A stretch of 64,000 bases of DNA, from the NCBI GenBank assembly GCA_021396245.1, contig WNYE01000072.1:1-64000 (forward strand). The letters run 5' to 3'. The stretch is from Sporothrix humicola. Lineage: Eukaryota > Ascomycota > Sordariomycetes > Ophiostomatales > Ophiostomataceae. Below are positions 22,185 through 33,277 of the stretch, in pieces (positions within the stretch are counted from its first letter, which is position 1; each line of letters starts with the position of its first letter). The translations under genes were made by a program, and so were the position numbers. The notes beneath the pieces are model-generated. The model had not been told where the DNA came from. It did no database searches and was given only the letters and a program-made list of their open reading frames with translations.

Positions 22185-23215
22185 GGTGTGGTGGTGGTGA
22201 TAATATGGTGTGTGTGAAGATGTTGTTGGACAAAGAAAGCTTGACTTGACAGCTTGAGCTTTGCTCACAATTTTCACAAAGACACCAATCTGTGGCGAGC
22301 TGTCAATTTGGCAGGCGGTGCCTGGCGGTGCCTGAGAGCAACAGCACCTGTCACTAACAGGTTTGCTGCACGTTAGCACCTGCCACCACTTGGTGCCAGG
22401 GCAGTCACCACTAACTTCTTGTTTCCCACCCACCTTCCTCCGCCAGTAGCCGACGCCAGCCTTTTAGGAACACAATTCCGCACAGCGGACCTCGAGGAAA
22501 GGCGGAGAACGAGGACGGAGAGTGAGACGGGGTGAGAGCCCTTCTTAAGAAAACTACGTCAGAGGGAGGGTGAGGAAGAGACTGACAGAAGAGAGGCGGC
22601 AAATCCATACAAATCCCGTAGAGGTAGTTGGAAAAGTCGTGTCGAGGCGGCAGTGGCAGGCAAACCTTAGTGGACAGACAACAGTGGACAACAGTGGACT
22701 TTAGTGGAGTGCTGACCCCAATTCTCCAAAAGGTAGCGCACCTTGTGCACGTTTAGCGTCTTCAGCACTCTGCCAGGCCTTCCGGTCAATAAACTTACAG
22801 CCGGACCACCCTCCGGATGAGAACTTTTCCGTTTGCGACGTGCATTCCATCACTTTGTCGACCACAAGTCCCCTGACTCTCCCCACACTCCACACCCCGT
22901 AACCGGTGCCCGTGGGCCGTCAACGGAGGCGTAGGGTAAGGAACATGGAGGAGTATGGAGCGAACTGTAGCGAGTTTGACGCGAGCCTGGACGAGCCTGG
23001 GCCAACATGCAGAATGGATATCCGATCAGAACTGACGCCATGCCCGAGGACGGCACTTTTGGGGAAGAACGAGAGACATTACCCGCTGAGATGCTTCATA
23101 TAACAACGTGATAACAACAACGTGAGATAAGACAATACACAACCACGTTCAATCACACTCAAACACACAAACACACCCACATTTCACCACCACACACACC
23201 CTCCCCGTCGTCGCC
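22185..23215. promoter_or_regulatory. Divergent qa-x / qa-2 promoter region
   Basis: 1.03 kb between divergent cluster genes, with no coding frame. It holds an imperfect QA-1F-like 16-mer (22815-22830) and a CA-rich leader before the qa-2 ATG (GTCGTCGCCATGG). Confidence 0.6.
22815..22830. promoter_or_regulatory. Imperfect QA-1F activator site
   Basis: GGATGAGAACTTTTCC matches 13 of 16 positions of the published QA-1F consensus GGRTAARYRYTTATCC (recalled from the Neurospora work). The position between divergent qa-x and qa-2 is where a site is expected. Binding is inferred. Confidence 0.45.
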
Positions 23216-23710
23216 ATGGCCCGCAGAATCCTCCTCATCAACGGGGCAAACCTCAACTTGCTCGGCGCCCGCGAGCCCGAGATCTACGGCAGCACCACGC
23301 TCAACGACGTCGTCGTCGCCGGCCAGGCCCAGGCCAAGGAGCTGGGCGTCGAGCTCGAGGTCTTCCAGTCCAACCACGAAGGCGCCATTGTCGACCGCAT
23401 CCAAGAGGCGGGGGGTTTCTCACACCTCGTGACGACCCCGAATGCAGGCGTCGCCCGCGAAAGAGTCGACGCCATCATCATCAACCCCGGCGGCTTCACG
23501 CACACGAGCGTCGTCATCCGGGACGCCTTGCTCGGAGTCAGCATTCCCTTTGTCGAGCTGCACGTCAGCCAGGTGCACTCGCGCGAGCAGTGGCGGCACC
23601 ACAGCTACTTCCACGACAAGGCGACGGCCGTGATTGCCGGCATGGGCGCCTACGGCTACACGGCGGCGATTGATTTTTGTGCAAAGCATCTGAAGGTGAA
23701 GGGAAAATAA
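23216..23710 (+). CDS. qa-2: Catabolic 3-dehydroquinase, type II
   Basis: Intact 164-aa protein starting at the CGCCATGG context at 23216. It carries the type II dehydroquinase motifs in order: ILLINGANLNLLGAREPEIYG with the flexible-loop catalytic Tyr, FQSNHEG, IIINPGGFTHTSVVIRDAL, and VELHVSQVHSRE with the catalytic His. It dehydrates 3-dehydroquinate to 3-dehydroshikimate, the shared step of quinate breakdown. The length is normal for the dodecameric fungal enzymes. It is convergent with qa-4 (232-bp gap) and divergent from qa-x. Confidence 0.95.
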   Translation: MARRILLINGANLNLLGAREPEIYGSTTLNDVVVAGQAQAKELGVELEVFQSNHEGAIVDRIQEAGGFSHLVTTPNAGVARERVDAIIINPGGFTHTSVVIRDALLGVSIPFVELHVSQVHSREQWRHHSYFHDKATAVIAGMGAYGYTAAIDFCAKHLKVKGK

Positions 23711-23942
23711 GTACATAGACACAAAAGTTTAATAAAAGGAATTGATTGAATGAAGACACGTTGTACATTCTATGATGCTATGCTGGTCGTGCTTGACGAG
23801 ATGAAAGTGAACAGAAAGAAATTAAAGAAAGCAACGCAAGCTATGATTGTGAAAAGACAAAACATTTGAACTGGCCATGACAGATGACATGAAAGATGAC
23901 AGACATGAAATGACAGGATATTACATCAACACTCCTTGCAGC

Positions 23943-25025
23943 TTACAGCGACGCAGAGATTTTGGAAGCCTCGGTCGCCGTCGCCGCCTGCGACGCAGCA
24001 AGGTCCCGCTGGAACCGCTGCCACGACTGCGCACCTCTGCGTGCGAGGTCTTCTGGCACATCGGGCGCCGTCTCCGACATGCGCCGGTTGAACAGCTCGA
24101 GGCTGACCCAGTCGTTGCTGTAGCCGACGCCATAAAAGAAGGTGCGGGCAATCTGCAGGACGGGCAGGTATGCCTTTTCCTCGCCGTAAAAGAGGCGGCA
24201 GTTGCGCGACCAGCTCATGCGCGAGGGCTGGTCGGCGTTGTAGAACGGGTGGTCCGGGACCAGAGGCGCATCGAGACGCTCGGCATCCACCAGCTGCACC
24301 AAGAAGACCTTGTCGCGGGGGACAGAGGCAAGCAGACGGGCCATCGAGGCGGCCACGACGGCGTCCGCGTCCACCGTCTTGCCCGACGCCACGGCCGGGT
24401 CCGCGTAGATGGCGCCCGCAATGTTGAAGCTGTCGAGGCAGAGGCCGAGATTAGAACGGTTGGCCGCCTGCACGATCTCCCAGCTGTCCTCCCACGTGCG
24501 CGAGTGCGTGCCCCAGCAGAGGCTTTCGTAGCAAATGCGGATGTTGGCCGCAGCCGCGAGGTCCGCCAGCTCAGCAAGATCGGCCGCCCGCGTCGGGACG
24601 TCCGCCACCAGCTGGTCCGCCGGCAAAAAGTTGGACGGCACCAAGATCAGGTCCGTGCCCATCGCCTGGGCCATGGCCAGCCACAGCTTCCACTCCTCGA
24701 TGCGGCGGGCGTGCTCGGCGCGGTCGCGGAGGCCCTCGTAGTGCATAAACGGTTGGAGGGAGATGATGGCCAGGGAGCGTTTGTCGCATTCCTCTTTGAT
24801 CCAGGTGGCCGCCCGCAGATGTGACTCCCGTGACGGCGAGGCACAGTCGCCGGCCGTGTTGGTCTGGTTCTTGTCGAGCGTGTGGGCGACATCAACCAGA
24901 TCCTCGTAGAAAACCTCAATGCCTAGGTACCCATACTTGGCGGCCATGTCGAGCTTGTGCTCAAACGAGTGGCCGGCAAAGCAGCGTCCGAGGGACATGC
25001 TGCTGATGGCGAGTTTGCAGTCCAT
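23943..25025 (-). CDS. qa-4: 3-dehydroshikimate dehydratase
   Basis: 360 aa with ATG at 25025-25023. The N-terminal CKLAISSMSLGRCFAGHSFEHKLDMAA and YLGIEVFYEDL blocks are characteristic of the fungal QA-4/QutC type, a TIM-barrel sugar-isomerase-like fold. Metal-binding residues are expected in the CYESLCWG, LCLDSFNIAG and VFLVQLVDAERLD strands, which are all present. The enzyme converts 3-dehydroshikimate to protocatechuate, committing carbon to the beta-ketoadipate pathway. It is divergent from qa-3 over a 1.5-kb promoter region. No intron is seen and the C-terminus is complete. Confidence 0.93.
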   Translation of the reverse strand: MDCKLAISSMSLGRCFAGHSFEHKLDMAAKYGYLGIEVFYEDLVDVAHTLDKNQTNTAGDCASPSRESHLRAATWIKEECDKRSLAIISLQPFMHYEGLRDRAEHARRIEEWKLWLAMAQAMGTDLILVPSNFLPADQLVADVPTRAADLAELADLAAAANIRICYESLCWGTHSRTWEDSWEIVQAANRSNLGLCLDSFNIAGAIYADPAVASGKTVDADAVVAASMARLLASVPRDKVFLVQLVDAERLDAPLVPDHPFYNADQPSRMSWSRNCRLFYGEEKAYLPVLQIARTFFYGVGYSNDWVSLELFNRRMSETAPDVPEDLARRGAQSWQRFQRDLAASQAATATEASKISASL

Positions 25026-26541
25026 TGTGTGTGTGAGGGGGTTGTTGATGGGAGGAAGGGGAGGACGTTGGTGTCGACGATATTGATCACCGTCTGTATG
25101 GAGGAGAGATATGAGGAGAGGGAAAAAGAAAGGGACAGAAGAATGGAGGATAGATGATATCGAAAGGGGTATTCACGTATTCAGGGGCAGGATATCAAAA
25201 GGGTAGCAAGAGGAAGGAACGAATGGGATACTTCTCAGAAAGGAAAGAGCAAAGGGACGAAGAGACAAAAACAGACAGACATCGCCATATGTAGACAGAT
25301 TAATGCAGGATCTGATCTGGAAATGGCAGGAACGGTGCAAGTCCGGACAATACACGGCCCCGTAAGGAAGGAGACAGACTACAGACTACTAACTTCAAAC
25401 AAAATACGATCTCGGCTACGATCTTGTCGAACGAGCCTCAAGGCTGGACACGGATACACACGGGCTTTGGCCGAGGTGCTGTCCAGTGTGTGGATGCAAG
25501 ACGTCAACAGAACGTAATCTTGGCCAGCCATTGTGTGTACGAGCTGGTGGTGTGGTAGCCGTTTTGCCTTTGCCTGCTTACCTCCTGCCTTTGCTGTGCC
25601 CTCTGTAAGTCAGACTTCCTGATTAGGCAGGGAGAACAAACTAACATGGATGAAGATTGTTGGACCCGCTTTTCAGCTTTTTTCTCGCCTCTCATTTGCC
25701 TGCTTTTCTTTCATCCCTTCTCGCAGCAAACCCGGGTAAACAATTAACAGGAGAAGAGATGAAGGCTTTCTTCCAGTCTGCTGGATTCCACCTAACTGCC
25801 TTTCACTCTTCCAGACTCTCTTCCAGCTCTCTTACACTCTTCCATTCCACTCTTCCACCACGCACCTCGGGCAATTCTCTGCCTCTCAGTCGATCCAGGC
25901 TAATCGTTTTGGAAGTCGCTGCTGGGGGAGGTCCTTCCCAACAAGGAAGTACCAGGAAGTACGCGTAGTGTTTCCTCGTTCCTTCTCTCACAGTGAAAGC
26001 GTTCTTCCACAATTCCTCCAACAAAGATTGCTTCTCTGCAAAACACACTCTTCTCCACGGATGCAAGCAAACGGCTTGCCCGGAGAATAGGCTCGATTCT
26101 GTTATTTCCCACAGGAATCGGTGGGCCTCTCCAAAGAAAGAGAGATCCGGAGAACTCCATACTTTCTCCATCACGACTTTACCGTACTTGCGAAAACGAC
26201 AAGCGACAGGCGAAGACGAGCGAGGGATCCTGGTTTTGCCCCGGCGATATATCTAACTTGGTCTTGCTTCTTCTTATTCCCTTTTGATCCGTTTCATCCA
26301 TTTCATAAATTATTCTCACAAGATATTCTTTTCACAAACACAAACTCATTCACACTCACACAAACTCATACTCACGATCCAAAAAATGAAAGACCTGACC
26401 TACCAATAAAATTACATACACGGAAGGCACGAATCACAGCACGCACCCAAACGGCAACAGCGACGCAGAATCACCTGCATACCCCACGCCTCCTTCTCTC
26501 TTCTCTCTCTTCCACTTCTCCCCTTTCTCTCCCACATCACA
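25026..26541. promoter_or_regulatory. Divergent qa-4 / qa-3 promoter region
   Basis: 1.5 kb without a gene. Two weak QA-1F-like sequences are present: GGGTATTCACGTATTC at 25167-25182 (12/16) and GGGTAAACAATTAACA at 25734-25749 (13/16 if Y is allowed at position 14). Neither is convincing alone. A CT-rich stretch leads into the qa-3 ATG. Confidence 0.4.
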
Positions 26542-27558
26542 ATGGCGACTCAGGTCCAGACACAACCACCAGCGGTGGCCGCGGCCACGCCAGCATCACA
26601 AAAGACGGAGACGCCCGTCGTCAGCCACCTCGACAAGCACGGCTACCTCTTTGGCAAGAAGCTGACCGCCTCGCTGTCGCCCATGCTGCACGACGTCGTC
26701 TACACAAACATTGGCGTCAACTGGGGCCAGGTGCGCTTCGACTCGGCCGACATTGCCACGTTTTTGGAGCTGGTCCGCGATCCCAACTTCTACGGCGCGT
26801 CCGTCACCATGCCCAACAAGGTCGCCATCATTCCGTACCTCGACAAGCTGACGCCCGAGGCCACCGCCATTGGCGCCTGCAACACAATCTACCTCGAGCA
26901 GGATGCGTCGGGGCGCCGTCTGCTGTGCGGCGCCAACACCGACACCGTCGGCGTGCGTGATTCCTTTACGCAGAACCTGTCTCCCGAAGAGTTGAAGACG
27001 CGGATTGCCGGCCGCCCCGGCCTGATTATCGGCGGCGGCGGCGCTGCCCGCAGTGCTGTGTATGCCCTGCGCCAGTGGCTCGGCTGCACCGCCATTTACT
27101 TGGTCAACCGCGACGCCAGCGAGGTCAACCAGGTCATTGCCGACCTGCAGGCCTCGGGCTTTGGCACCGACAACATCTTTCATGTGGCCACCGTCGAGCA
27201 GGCCGAGGCGCTGCCCGCTGTTGGAGCGGCTGTCGGCTGCGTCCCCGACTTTCCCCCCCAGCGGGAGGAGGAGATTTTGGCGCGCAAGATCACCGAGGTC
27301 TTCTTGAACAAGCCCGAATCACAGGCCACGGCCACGCAGAGCGCCATCCTCGAAATGTGCTACAACCCGTCGCCCTACACCGAGCTGGGCGCGCTCGCGG
27401 AAAAGGCCGGCTGGCAGGTCATCCTGGGCACCGAGGCGCTGATCTACCAGGGCCTCGAGCAGGACCGCTACTGGACCGGCCGCACGCTCGACAAGCTGCC
27501 CGTCAAGGAGGTCAAGAACGCCGTCGCCTCGCACCTGCGGCAGCTGTCCAAGATGTAG
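26542..27558 (+). CDS. qa-3: Quinate/shikimate dehydrogenase
   Basis: 338 aa beginning MATQVQTQPP. The substrate-binding block KKLTASLSPMLHDVVYTNIG (SLSPxxH) and GASVTMPNKVA with the catalytic Lys are present, as is the Rossmann motif GGGGAARSAVYAL for NAD. The C-terminal LIYQGLEQDRYWTGR is typical of the fungal QA-3/QutB group. It oxidises quinate to 3-dehydroquinate, the entry step of the pathway. It is convergent with qa-1S across 0.9 kb. No intron is visible. Confidence 0.95.
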   Translation: MATQVQTQPPAVAAATPASQKTETPVVSHLDKHGYLFGKKLTASLSPMLHDVVYTNIGVNWGQVRFDSADIATFLELVRDPNFYGASVTMPNKVAIIPYLDKLTPEATAIGACNTIYLEQDASGRRLLCGANTDTVGVRDSFTQNLSPEELKTRIAGRPGLIIGGGGAARSAVYALRQWLGCTAIYLVNRDASEVNQVIADLQASGFGTDNIFHVATVEQAEALPAVGAAVGCVPDFPPQREEEILARKITEVFLNKPESQATATQSAILEMCYNPSPYTELGALAEKAGWQVILGTEALIYQGLEQDRYWTGRTLDKLPVKEVKNAVASHLRQLSKM

Positions 27559-28193
27559 GGGGTGACGGTGGCAAATATTTACAAGTATTTTAGTATTCAT
27601 AGCGATAGACTGCGATAGATCTGCAGCTCATGTTTTCTTCTTTTGCTATCATCTCACTCGCAAGTCGAGTAATGTACATTAACGACAGTTCAAATTCACG
27701 TTTCATGTCCAATGTTGTTTCCTGCCTGCTTCACTGTGAGAAAGTTAATACTGTAACATAATGGTTGACAGTACCAGCTACATTATCCAGTCGACCCTTT
27801 GTAGCCAACAGTCAACTTTGAATATGGACGATTGCACAGTCTTCCTGAGGTCCGTCGAGATTTCAGTCAATCTTAGTACAGACTGTGAACTGCTCTGAGT
27901 TGTATTCAGAGGCAGCTTCCTCATTAATGTTGCTGAGTAAGATCTACTCTGTGACAATGCCTTTCAAAATTCCTTTCATAGCATATGACGTTTAAGTACG
28001 GTGATTCCCATCAGTCCTCTCCTTTCTGCACAGTTCTTGTATTGAATATTCTTCACTTGGGTATGATTTCCTCCTTCGTAAAAGTATTTCCACATTCATT
28101 CAGTCCCAGTCAACTTTATTCATAATAACATTAATATATTCCGTGGTATCTGTTTGTACATCCCATCTCTTCCGTCGTTTTCCTCGTCTCTCT
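27559..28193. other. Convergent intergenic between qa-3 and qa-1S
   Basis: AT-leaning 3' flanking DNA; nothing recognised. The dispersed repeat begins at 28194. Confidence 0.5.
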
Positions 28194-28446
28194 CAAAATG
28201 CCTTCGTTTGGGTATGGCTTCTTTCTCTCTTATCAAAAAATGCCTTCGGCTTGGTATGAGATCCTCCGGCTCCCCCGCCCACCCACCCGGAGGCGGGTGA
28301 GGAGAAAGCAGTTTTGTTCACATCGCCTTTGGATGCTATCGCCTGCGGCGCTCTAACATGGCCTGCGGCGCTTCTATTGCCTTCGGCGACTAACACCGCC
28401 TCCGGCGGACTGCTTCGCAACCTTCTTGTATCGCCTCCGGCGATCA
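28194..28446 (-). repeat. Triloop-hairpin element, copy 3 (abuts qa-1S stop codon)
   Basis: The second longest copy. In gene sense, after TGA-TGA, come TCGCC-GGA-GGCGA, CCGCCGGAGGCGG, GTCGCCGAAGGC and GCGCCGCAGGC modules. The stem TCCGGCTCC partner then encloses GGGTGGGTGGGCGGGG, followed by CTCATACCAAGCCGAAGGCA. The tail module (CCAAACGAAGGCATTTTGA-like) is duplicated at 28194-28216 and ~28231. Confidence 0.85.
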
Positions 28447-31400
28447 TCACGGCTCCTGGAAGACAATACTGTCCAGTCTCCCCTGCAGATGCGGCAAATT
28501 CGACCGTCCCTGCTCGTCCTTGTGCGCCTTGAACACTTCTTCCCTCATTAGTCGTCTCGGTGCCCGCCGCCCTGTAAACAGCTCAAACTGCGCAAACCCC
28601 TGCTCGGGCAGCAAATCCAGACCGTCCATGCTGACCCAGCCGCGGTGGGCGAGCTTGCGGCTCTGCTCGAGGAGGGGCGTCTGCAGAGTCTTGTAGGCGA
28701 GCTCGACCAAGACGCCGCCGGTCGGGCTGCCGAACCAGGCGGGGGGCAGCGTTAGGTTCGGGGCGGGGACGGCGCCGATGCGGTGCGTCGGGATGCACGA
28801 GATGATCATGGTCGGCAGACGAAAGTCTTGCGGCCACGGGTCCTGCTGGGTGCGCATGACGTGGAACTGGTAGCGCGTCTGGTCCTCGACTTCGTCGCGA
28901 CTCAACAGCTCCATCTCGTTGCGCTCGAGCATCCCCCTAAAATGCTCGACCATCTTCTCGGCGTTGGCCACCGTGCGGTTGGAGACGACAATCTGCTTGA
29001 CGCCCAGCTGCAGCATCGCATAAATAGCGGCGCGGGCCATGCCGCCGGCGCCAATTACCAGACCGACGCTGCCCTGGCGCACGGCGTTGGCGGGCGACAG
29101 GCCCCTCCGGATGCACGCGCGGATGCCGATCCAGTCTGTGTTTTCGCCATAAATCGCGAGCACAGGGCCGGACTGGTTGCGGGTCGTCAGGATCTGGCTG
29201 TAGTCGGGGATAGACCCATCGGCCTTTAACTGTCTGACAGGAATGATGGTGTTGATGGCGCCAATGGCGCGGGCATGTGTGCTCAGCGTGTGCGTCAAGC
29301 GGATGGCGGTCACCTTGAAGGGGAGACCGATGGAGGCGCCGCCGAAGCGCGGGTCGTGGATCAGGGTGTTGATGTGGTCCATGGAGTCGGTCGAGTTGGG
29401 CCTATAAGTGTGTGGGAGACCGCAGGCCGAGAGGGCGACGTGGTGCATGGCGGGCGACAGAGAGTAGTCGACATAGGCGCCGAATACATAAAGGCGCATG
29501 GGCTCGTAGACGAAGGCGGACGACAGGGCGACGCTGGCCTGGCGGGCGGTCAACGTGGAGGAGGAATCAGATGTTGAAGAGGAAGAGGGGTTGTAAGGAG
29601 AAGGGTGGTCGTGTATGGACGGCCGCCGCGAGTCGGACTGTGGCGTGGGTGTATTGGATCCTCTCGAGTCGGTGTCCATGGCGTCAGAGGCAGTACTCGT
29701 AGGTTTTGTTGTAGGAGGAGTAGCAGGCGGCTCGGCCACGACCGAGGTCAGGACTGTGTTGAAGCATGCCGAGAAGCGGCCTTTGGGGCCCGTGTTGTAA
29801 GCGATGAGAGGGATGGGGTGGGAGGAGGTTGTGTGCGAGGACGAATAGGAAGAAGGAGAGGCGGTGGACTTGGCGCTGTAGATGAACTGCGACACTTCAA
29901 AGTTGTCGCTCAACTCAACGGCGCGGCGGGTCAGTCGCGCAACGTGGCAGCCCTGGTCGACGGCGCGACGGTAGTAGGCCAGCCAGACGGGGTCGTGCCA
30001 CGAGGGCGGCGGCGGCGAGGACGCGGAGGACATGGAGGACGCGCCAATGTCGACGGCGCCGATAATGCGGGACGTCCACGCTGCCGCCTTGACGCGCGCA
30101 ATGTCTGCGTCAGGCAATCTCAAGTCGACGGTGACGTAGTCTGGGGCCAGCCGCAGTCCGTGCAGGACGTGCGACAGGTAGGCGTTGCGCTGGGCGTCGT
30201 GTTTCGGGGCGGTCTCGGGGTCGGGCAGCACGACATGATAAATAATGGGAATGACGGTGCTCCGCCGGATGTGGCTGACGATCCGGCTAATGTTGTTGGC
30301 CTGCTGCGGCGTGATGGGCCGGGCGTAGGGCGTGTCGTGGACGGCGGGCACACAGTCGACAATCAGCTCGATGGCGTCGGCGCCGGCCTCGACCTCCTCG
30401 ACGTCAATGTCGCCGTTGGCAAAGTCGGAGAGTTTGATGGAGAGAGCATAGGTGAACTGGCGGTCTTCGGTCGGGAGCGAGGCGAGCGGGTAGGCGGACT
30501 CGATGAACGGGATGGCGCCGCGGGGGAGGATCAAGCTCAAGAACTTGAGAAAGTGGCGCTCGGCGCGCTTGAGCGTGAGGTAGGGCGCGGGCGAGCGGGC
30601 TTCAGGGTCGTCGTCCGCGTGCGAAGGGCCGTTGCCGGTTGTTTGGGCGCCCGCTGGCGTTTGGGTCGGCGTTTCCGAGATGTTGAAGAACTCGAAGCGG
30701 GCGCATCGCCTAAACACAGGCCCGCTGGCAGTCACGAGGTCCTGCACTCGTGCGTCGTCCCAGACCCGGAGGTGTGTCTGGATCGCCGCTGAATCCCGGA
30801 GAATGAGGATGATCGGGTTTGTGGACGAGCACTGCGACAATCTCGCCTGCACGTCGCGCTCCATCCACGAGCACACGATGATGGCGCCCCGCCGCCACTT
30901 TTCCAGAATCAGCTGGAGCACCGCCGACTGCGCTTTTCGGTAGGCAATGACGCCGTGCTCCCTCTGGAAAGCGGCGCTCGACTGGCCGTGGGTGTCCAGA
31001 AACACCTTATCGGCCTCGACAATCTTGCGGCGCATGGCGGTCGACGCGATGACGGCGAGCGTCGACTTGCCGGCGCCGCGGACGCCCGTCAGGATGACCG
31101 AGGCATCGGTGTCGAACGGGCGGAGCGGCGTGGGGGTAGTATGTGCTGTTGTCGAGAGGGCTAACTTGTCAGTACTCTGTTCAAGATGTTGTCTTATCGT
31201 CAGTCTTCCTGGGACGCTGCACTTACTCCTTGAACGAGTCACGGCAGACTCGTGTGTATAAGCTTGTGCTTGTGATTGTGATTGCGGTTGTGTTTGTGGC
31301 CGTATTGAGTCTGTCGAGGATGTGGATGTTGTGGACGACGGGGCCGAGGCCGACTGTCTTGCGCTGGCCTGACTCGCCTGGCTGTCGCTGTCCGGTGCTC

Positions 31401-31485
31401 GTGGTCCAGATCCTGCCGTCTGCCCGTCCCAGTCGGCCGACGCGGCGGCAAACGAGCGCTTGACGCCGCTCAGAACAGAGGCCAT
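28447..31485 (-). CDS. qa-1S: Quinate pathway repressor (pentafunctional AROM C-terminal homologue)
   Basis: 1012 aa from the ATG at 31485-31483 (MASVLSGVKRS). The frame extends further upstream but without an ATG. Domains follow the last three of the AROM polypeptide. A shikimate-kinase-like P-loop (ILTGVRGAGKST, ~residue 140-150) comes first. A type I dehydroquinase-like region follows. Last is a shikimate-dehydrogenase-like C-terminus with YSLSPAMHHVAL and the Rossmann GAGGMARAAIYAM. In Neurospora and Aspergillus this protein represses qa/qut genes by binding the activator. The Ser-rich N-terminal linker may contain a 66-bp in-frame intron (31226 to 31161, GTAAGT...TTAG); if spliced, the product is about 990 aa. 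It is divergent from qa-1F. Confidence 0.9.
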   Translation of the reverse strand: MASVLSGVKRSFAAASADWDGQTAGSGPRAPDSDSQASQASARQSASAPSSTTSTSSTDSIRPQTQPQSQSQAQAYTHESAVTRSRSKCSVPGRLTIRQHLEQSTDKLALSTTAHTTPTPLRPFDTDASVILTGVRGAGKSTLAVIASTAMRRKIVEADKVFLDTHGQSSAAFQREHGVIAYRKAQSAVLQLILEKWRRGAIIVCSWMERDVQARLSQCSSTNPIILILRDSAAIQTHLRVWDDARVQDLVTASGPVFRRCARFEFFNISETPTQTPAGAQTTGNGPSHADDDPEARSPAPYLTLKRAERHFLKFLSLILPRGAIPFIESAYPLASLPTEDRQFTYALSIKLSDFANGDIDVEEVEAGADAIELIVDCVPAVHDTPYARPITPQQANNISRIVSHIRRSTVIPIIYHVVLPDPETAPKHDAQRNAYLSHVLHGLRLAPDYVTVDLRLPDADIARVKAAAWTSRIIGAVDIGASSMSSASSPPPPSWHDPVWLAYYRRAVDQGCHVARLTRRAVELSDNFEVSQFIYSAKSTASPSSYSSSHTTSSHPIPLIAYNTGPKGRFSACFNTVLTSVVAEPPATPPTTKPTSTASDAMDTDSRGSNTPTPQSDSRRPSIHDHPSPYNPSSSSTSDSSSTLTARQASVALSSAFVYEPMRLYVFGAYVDYSLSPAMHHVALSACGLPHTYRPNSTDSMDHINTLIHDPRFGGASIGLPFKVTAIRLTHTLSTHARAIGAINTIIPVRQLKADGSIPDYSQILTTRNQSGPVLAIYGENTDWIGIRACIRRGLSPANAVRQGSVGLVIGAGGMARAAIYAMLQLGVKQIVVSNRTVANAEKMVEHFRGMLERNEMELLSRDEVEDQTRYQFHVMRTQQDPWPQDFRLPTMIISCIPTHRIGAVPAPNLTLPPAWFGSPTGGVLVELAYKTLQTPLLEQSRKLAHRGWVSMDGLDLLPEQGFAQFELFTGRRAPRRLMREEVFKAHKDEQGRSNLPHLQGRLDSIVFQEP

Positions 31486-32046
31486 GTCGGCAGCAGGTAT
31501 GAAGTGTGAGAGATGTCGTGTGTCGATGTCAAAGTGACCTCCGAGGTCAACTGTTAGGCGGGCATGGGCACTGAAGAGAAGAGAGAGTGCAGCCTTGAGA
31601 ATGCCGTGAATGTCAATGTCAGTGTCAGAGTCAGATGACTGTGTCTGGTCTGGAGGAGTCCGTCGTCTGCAATTGTAGAGGATCGTGTCTCGTCCCAGAT
31701 CGGAGTGTAGAAAGAAAGCTCGCCCACGTCGAGAGTCCAATCTTCTGGCAAGAACGCAAGAATGTCGACAAAAAAGGCAAGGTCGGAAAAGGAGACGCCA
31801 GAGTCGGAAGTCGCAGTCCGTTGCACCGGCTAGATCTTGGGAAGGAGCGTTGCAGTGTCGCAGTGCTGTCAGGTGAGTGCGGGTGTCGTTTGGCTGTATC
31901 TTGACGCTGTTTAACGCTGTACGCTGAACGGCGTCATTACGGCCTTTGCTTCTGATCCAGTTTGCCTCGTCTCTTCGTCTCTGTCGCTCTCTGGCCCCTC
32001 CATCCTTGTGTTAGCGCAATTGGCAACAAAGAAAGTCCAGTCTTCT

Positions 32047-32062
32047 GGATAAAGACTCTTCC
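32047..32062. promoter_or_regulatory. Imperfect QA-1F activator site
   Basis: GGATAAAGACTCTTCC matches 13 of 16 positions of the QA-1F consensus and lies between the two regulator genes. Confidence 0.4.
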
Positions 32063-32492
32063 GGTTCTCCAAAAGTTTCTCAGAAAAGCGCCAGGCCGCC
32101 CCAGAATTGCCCCAGAAAAGACTCTCTAGCGAACCAATAACGACCCCTGTAGCGCCGCTGCCACCCCGCTAACGCCCACTAACACCTCCAACGGCCCCCA
32201 ACTTTCGGGGTCTCCTTAGTATTCTCTTTCTCTCACAGATTTTGCAGATTTCTGGTCGCCCCAATTCCCTCAATCGTCACTCGTCCATCTGCCTCACACT
32301 GACTGTCCATGCAGATGCCATGATTTCTCCGTTTTCTTGTGCCTTTGAGCCTTTTGTCTCTCGACTTTTTCTTCTTCTACTTACGGCCCAAACAGTCCGT
32401 GCTTTTAACGGAATCGTAAGGCAGACTGCGAATACGGAGAAGACTAGGAAAGAAGGAGAAAAAGGAGAAAAGAGACAAAGAACAAGGGACAG

Positions 32493-32543
32493 AATTGCCT
32501 GCCAATTGCCTGCCAATTGCCTGCCAATTGCCTGCCTTGCCTG
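32493..32543 (+). repeat. 11-bp tandem repeat
   Basis: Four to five consecutive copies of AATTGCCTGCC lie in the qa-1S/qa-1F intergenic region. Confidence 0.85.
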
Positions 32544-33277
32544 CCACATTCCCCGCACCCCGAGACGGAGACACTATTGTCCCCAGATTTCGAGGTTTAA
32601 TCCCCGACAGGCTGCGCACAAAAGAGAAAAGCAAGAAGAGTAAACGAGTAAGAGCGAGAGAAGCGGAACCGCTGCTCGCCGTCCAGGCCAAGGGCGAGAT
32701 GCACTAAAGCACGAGATCACTAGAGCACTAGAGCACGAAAGCACTAAATGCGCTGTAAAGACAGCACAGACAGGGGCGGTCGCACTAAATCATAGCGTCT
32801 GGAGGAGCAGGCAGAGGAGTCGGTCTGGGTCGGTTTGGAGCTAGAAGGAGAAATGACGCTCTTTCCTTCTTTTCTTGGAGAAACAGTTAAGCCTACACTG
32901 TAAAGACTGAAGAGAAGACGAATTCGTGGGGACTGCTCCGTACACGGCCGAGATTTCTTGGACTTGCACACGAATTCGAATCCGATTCGTATGGAATTGA
33001 CCATTGATCGACGGTCCAGTCCATGTTGTTGAGTTAATTCTTTATTTTTATTTTATTTGTTCTTTCTTTTCCAACGTTGTATCCATCGGATTCCATTCCG
33101 TATCACAGGATACGTCGATACGTCCATTGACTGACTGACGACGACGACTCACATCCGCCCTGGAGGCAGACGGACATGTTGCACCAACGATACCCACGGC
33201 ACTGATCCACGGCAGTTCAGGTGGACATCTCGAACACGAACATCACGAACATTACGTCTGCTCTCACGAAAAGAAGC

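Larger units (their letters stand above)
31486..33277. promoter_or_regulatory. Divergent qa-1S / qa-1F regulatory region
   Basis: 1.8 kb without a recognised gene. It carries an imperfect QA-1F-like site at 32047-32062 and an 11-bp tandem repeat at ~32493-32543. Autoregulation of activator and repressor from this region fits the known biology, but here it is inferred. Confidence 0.5.
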
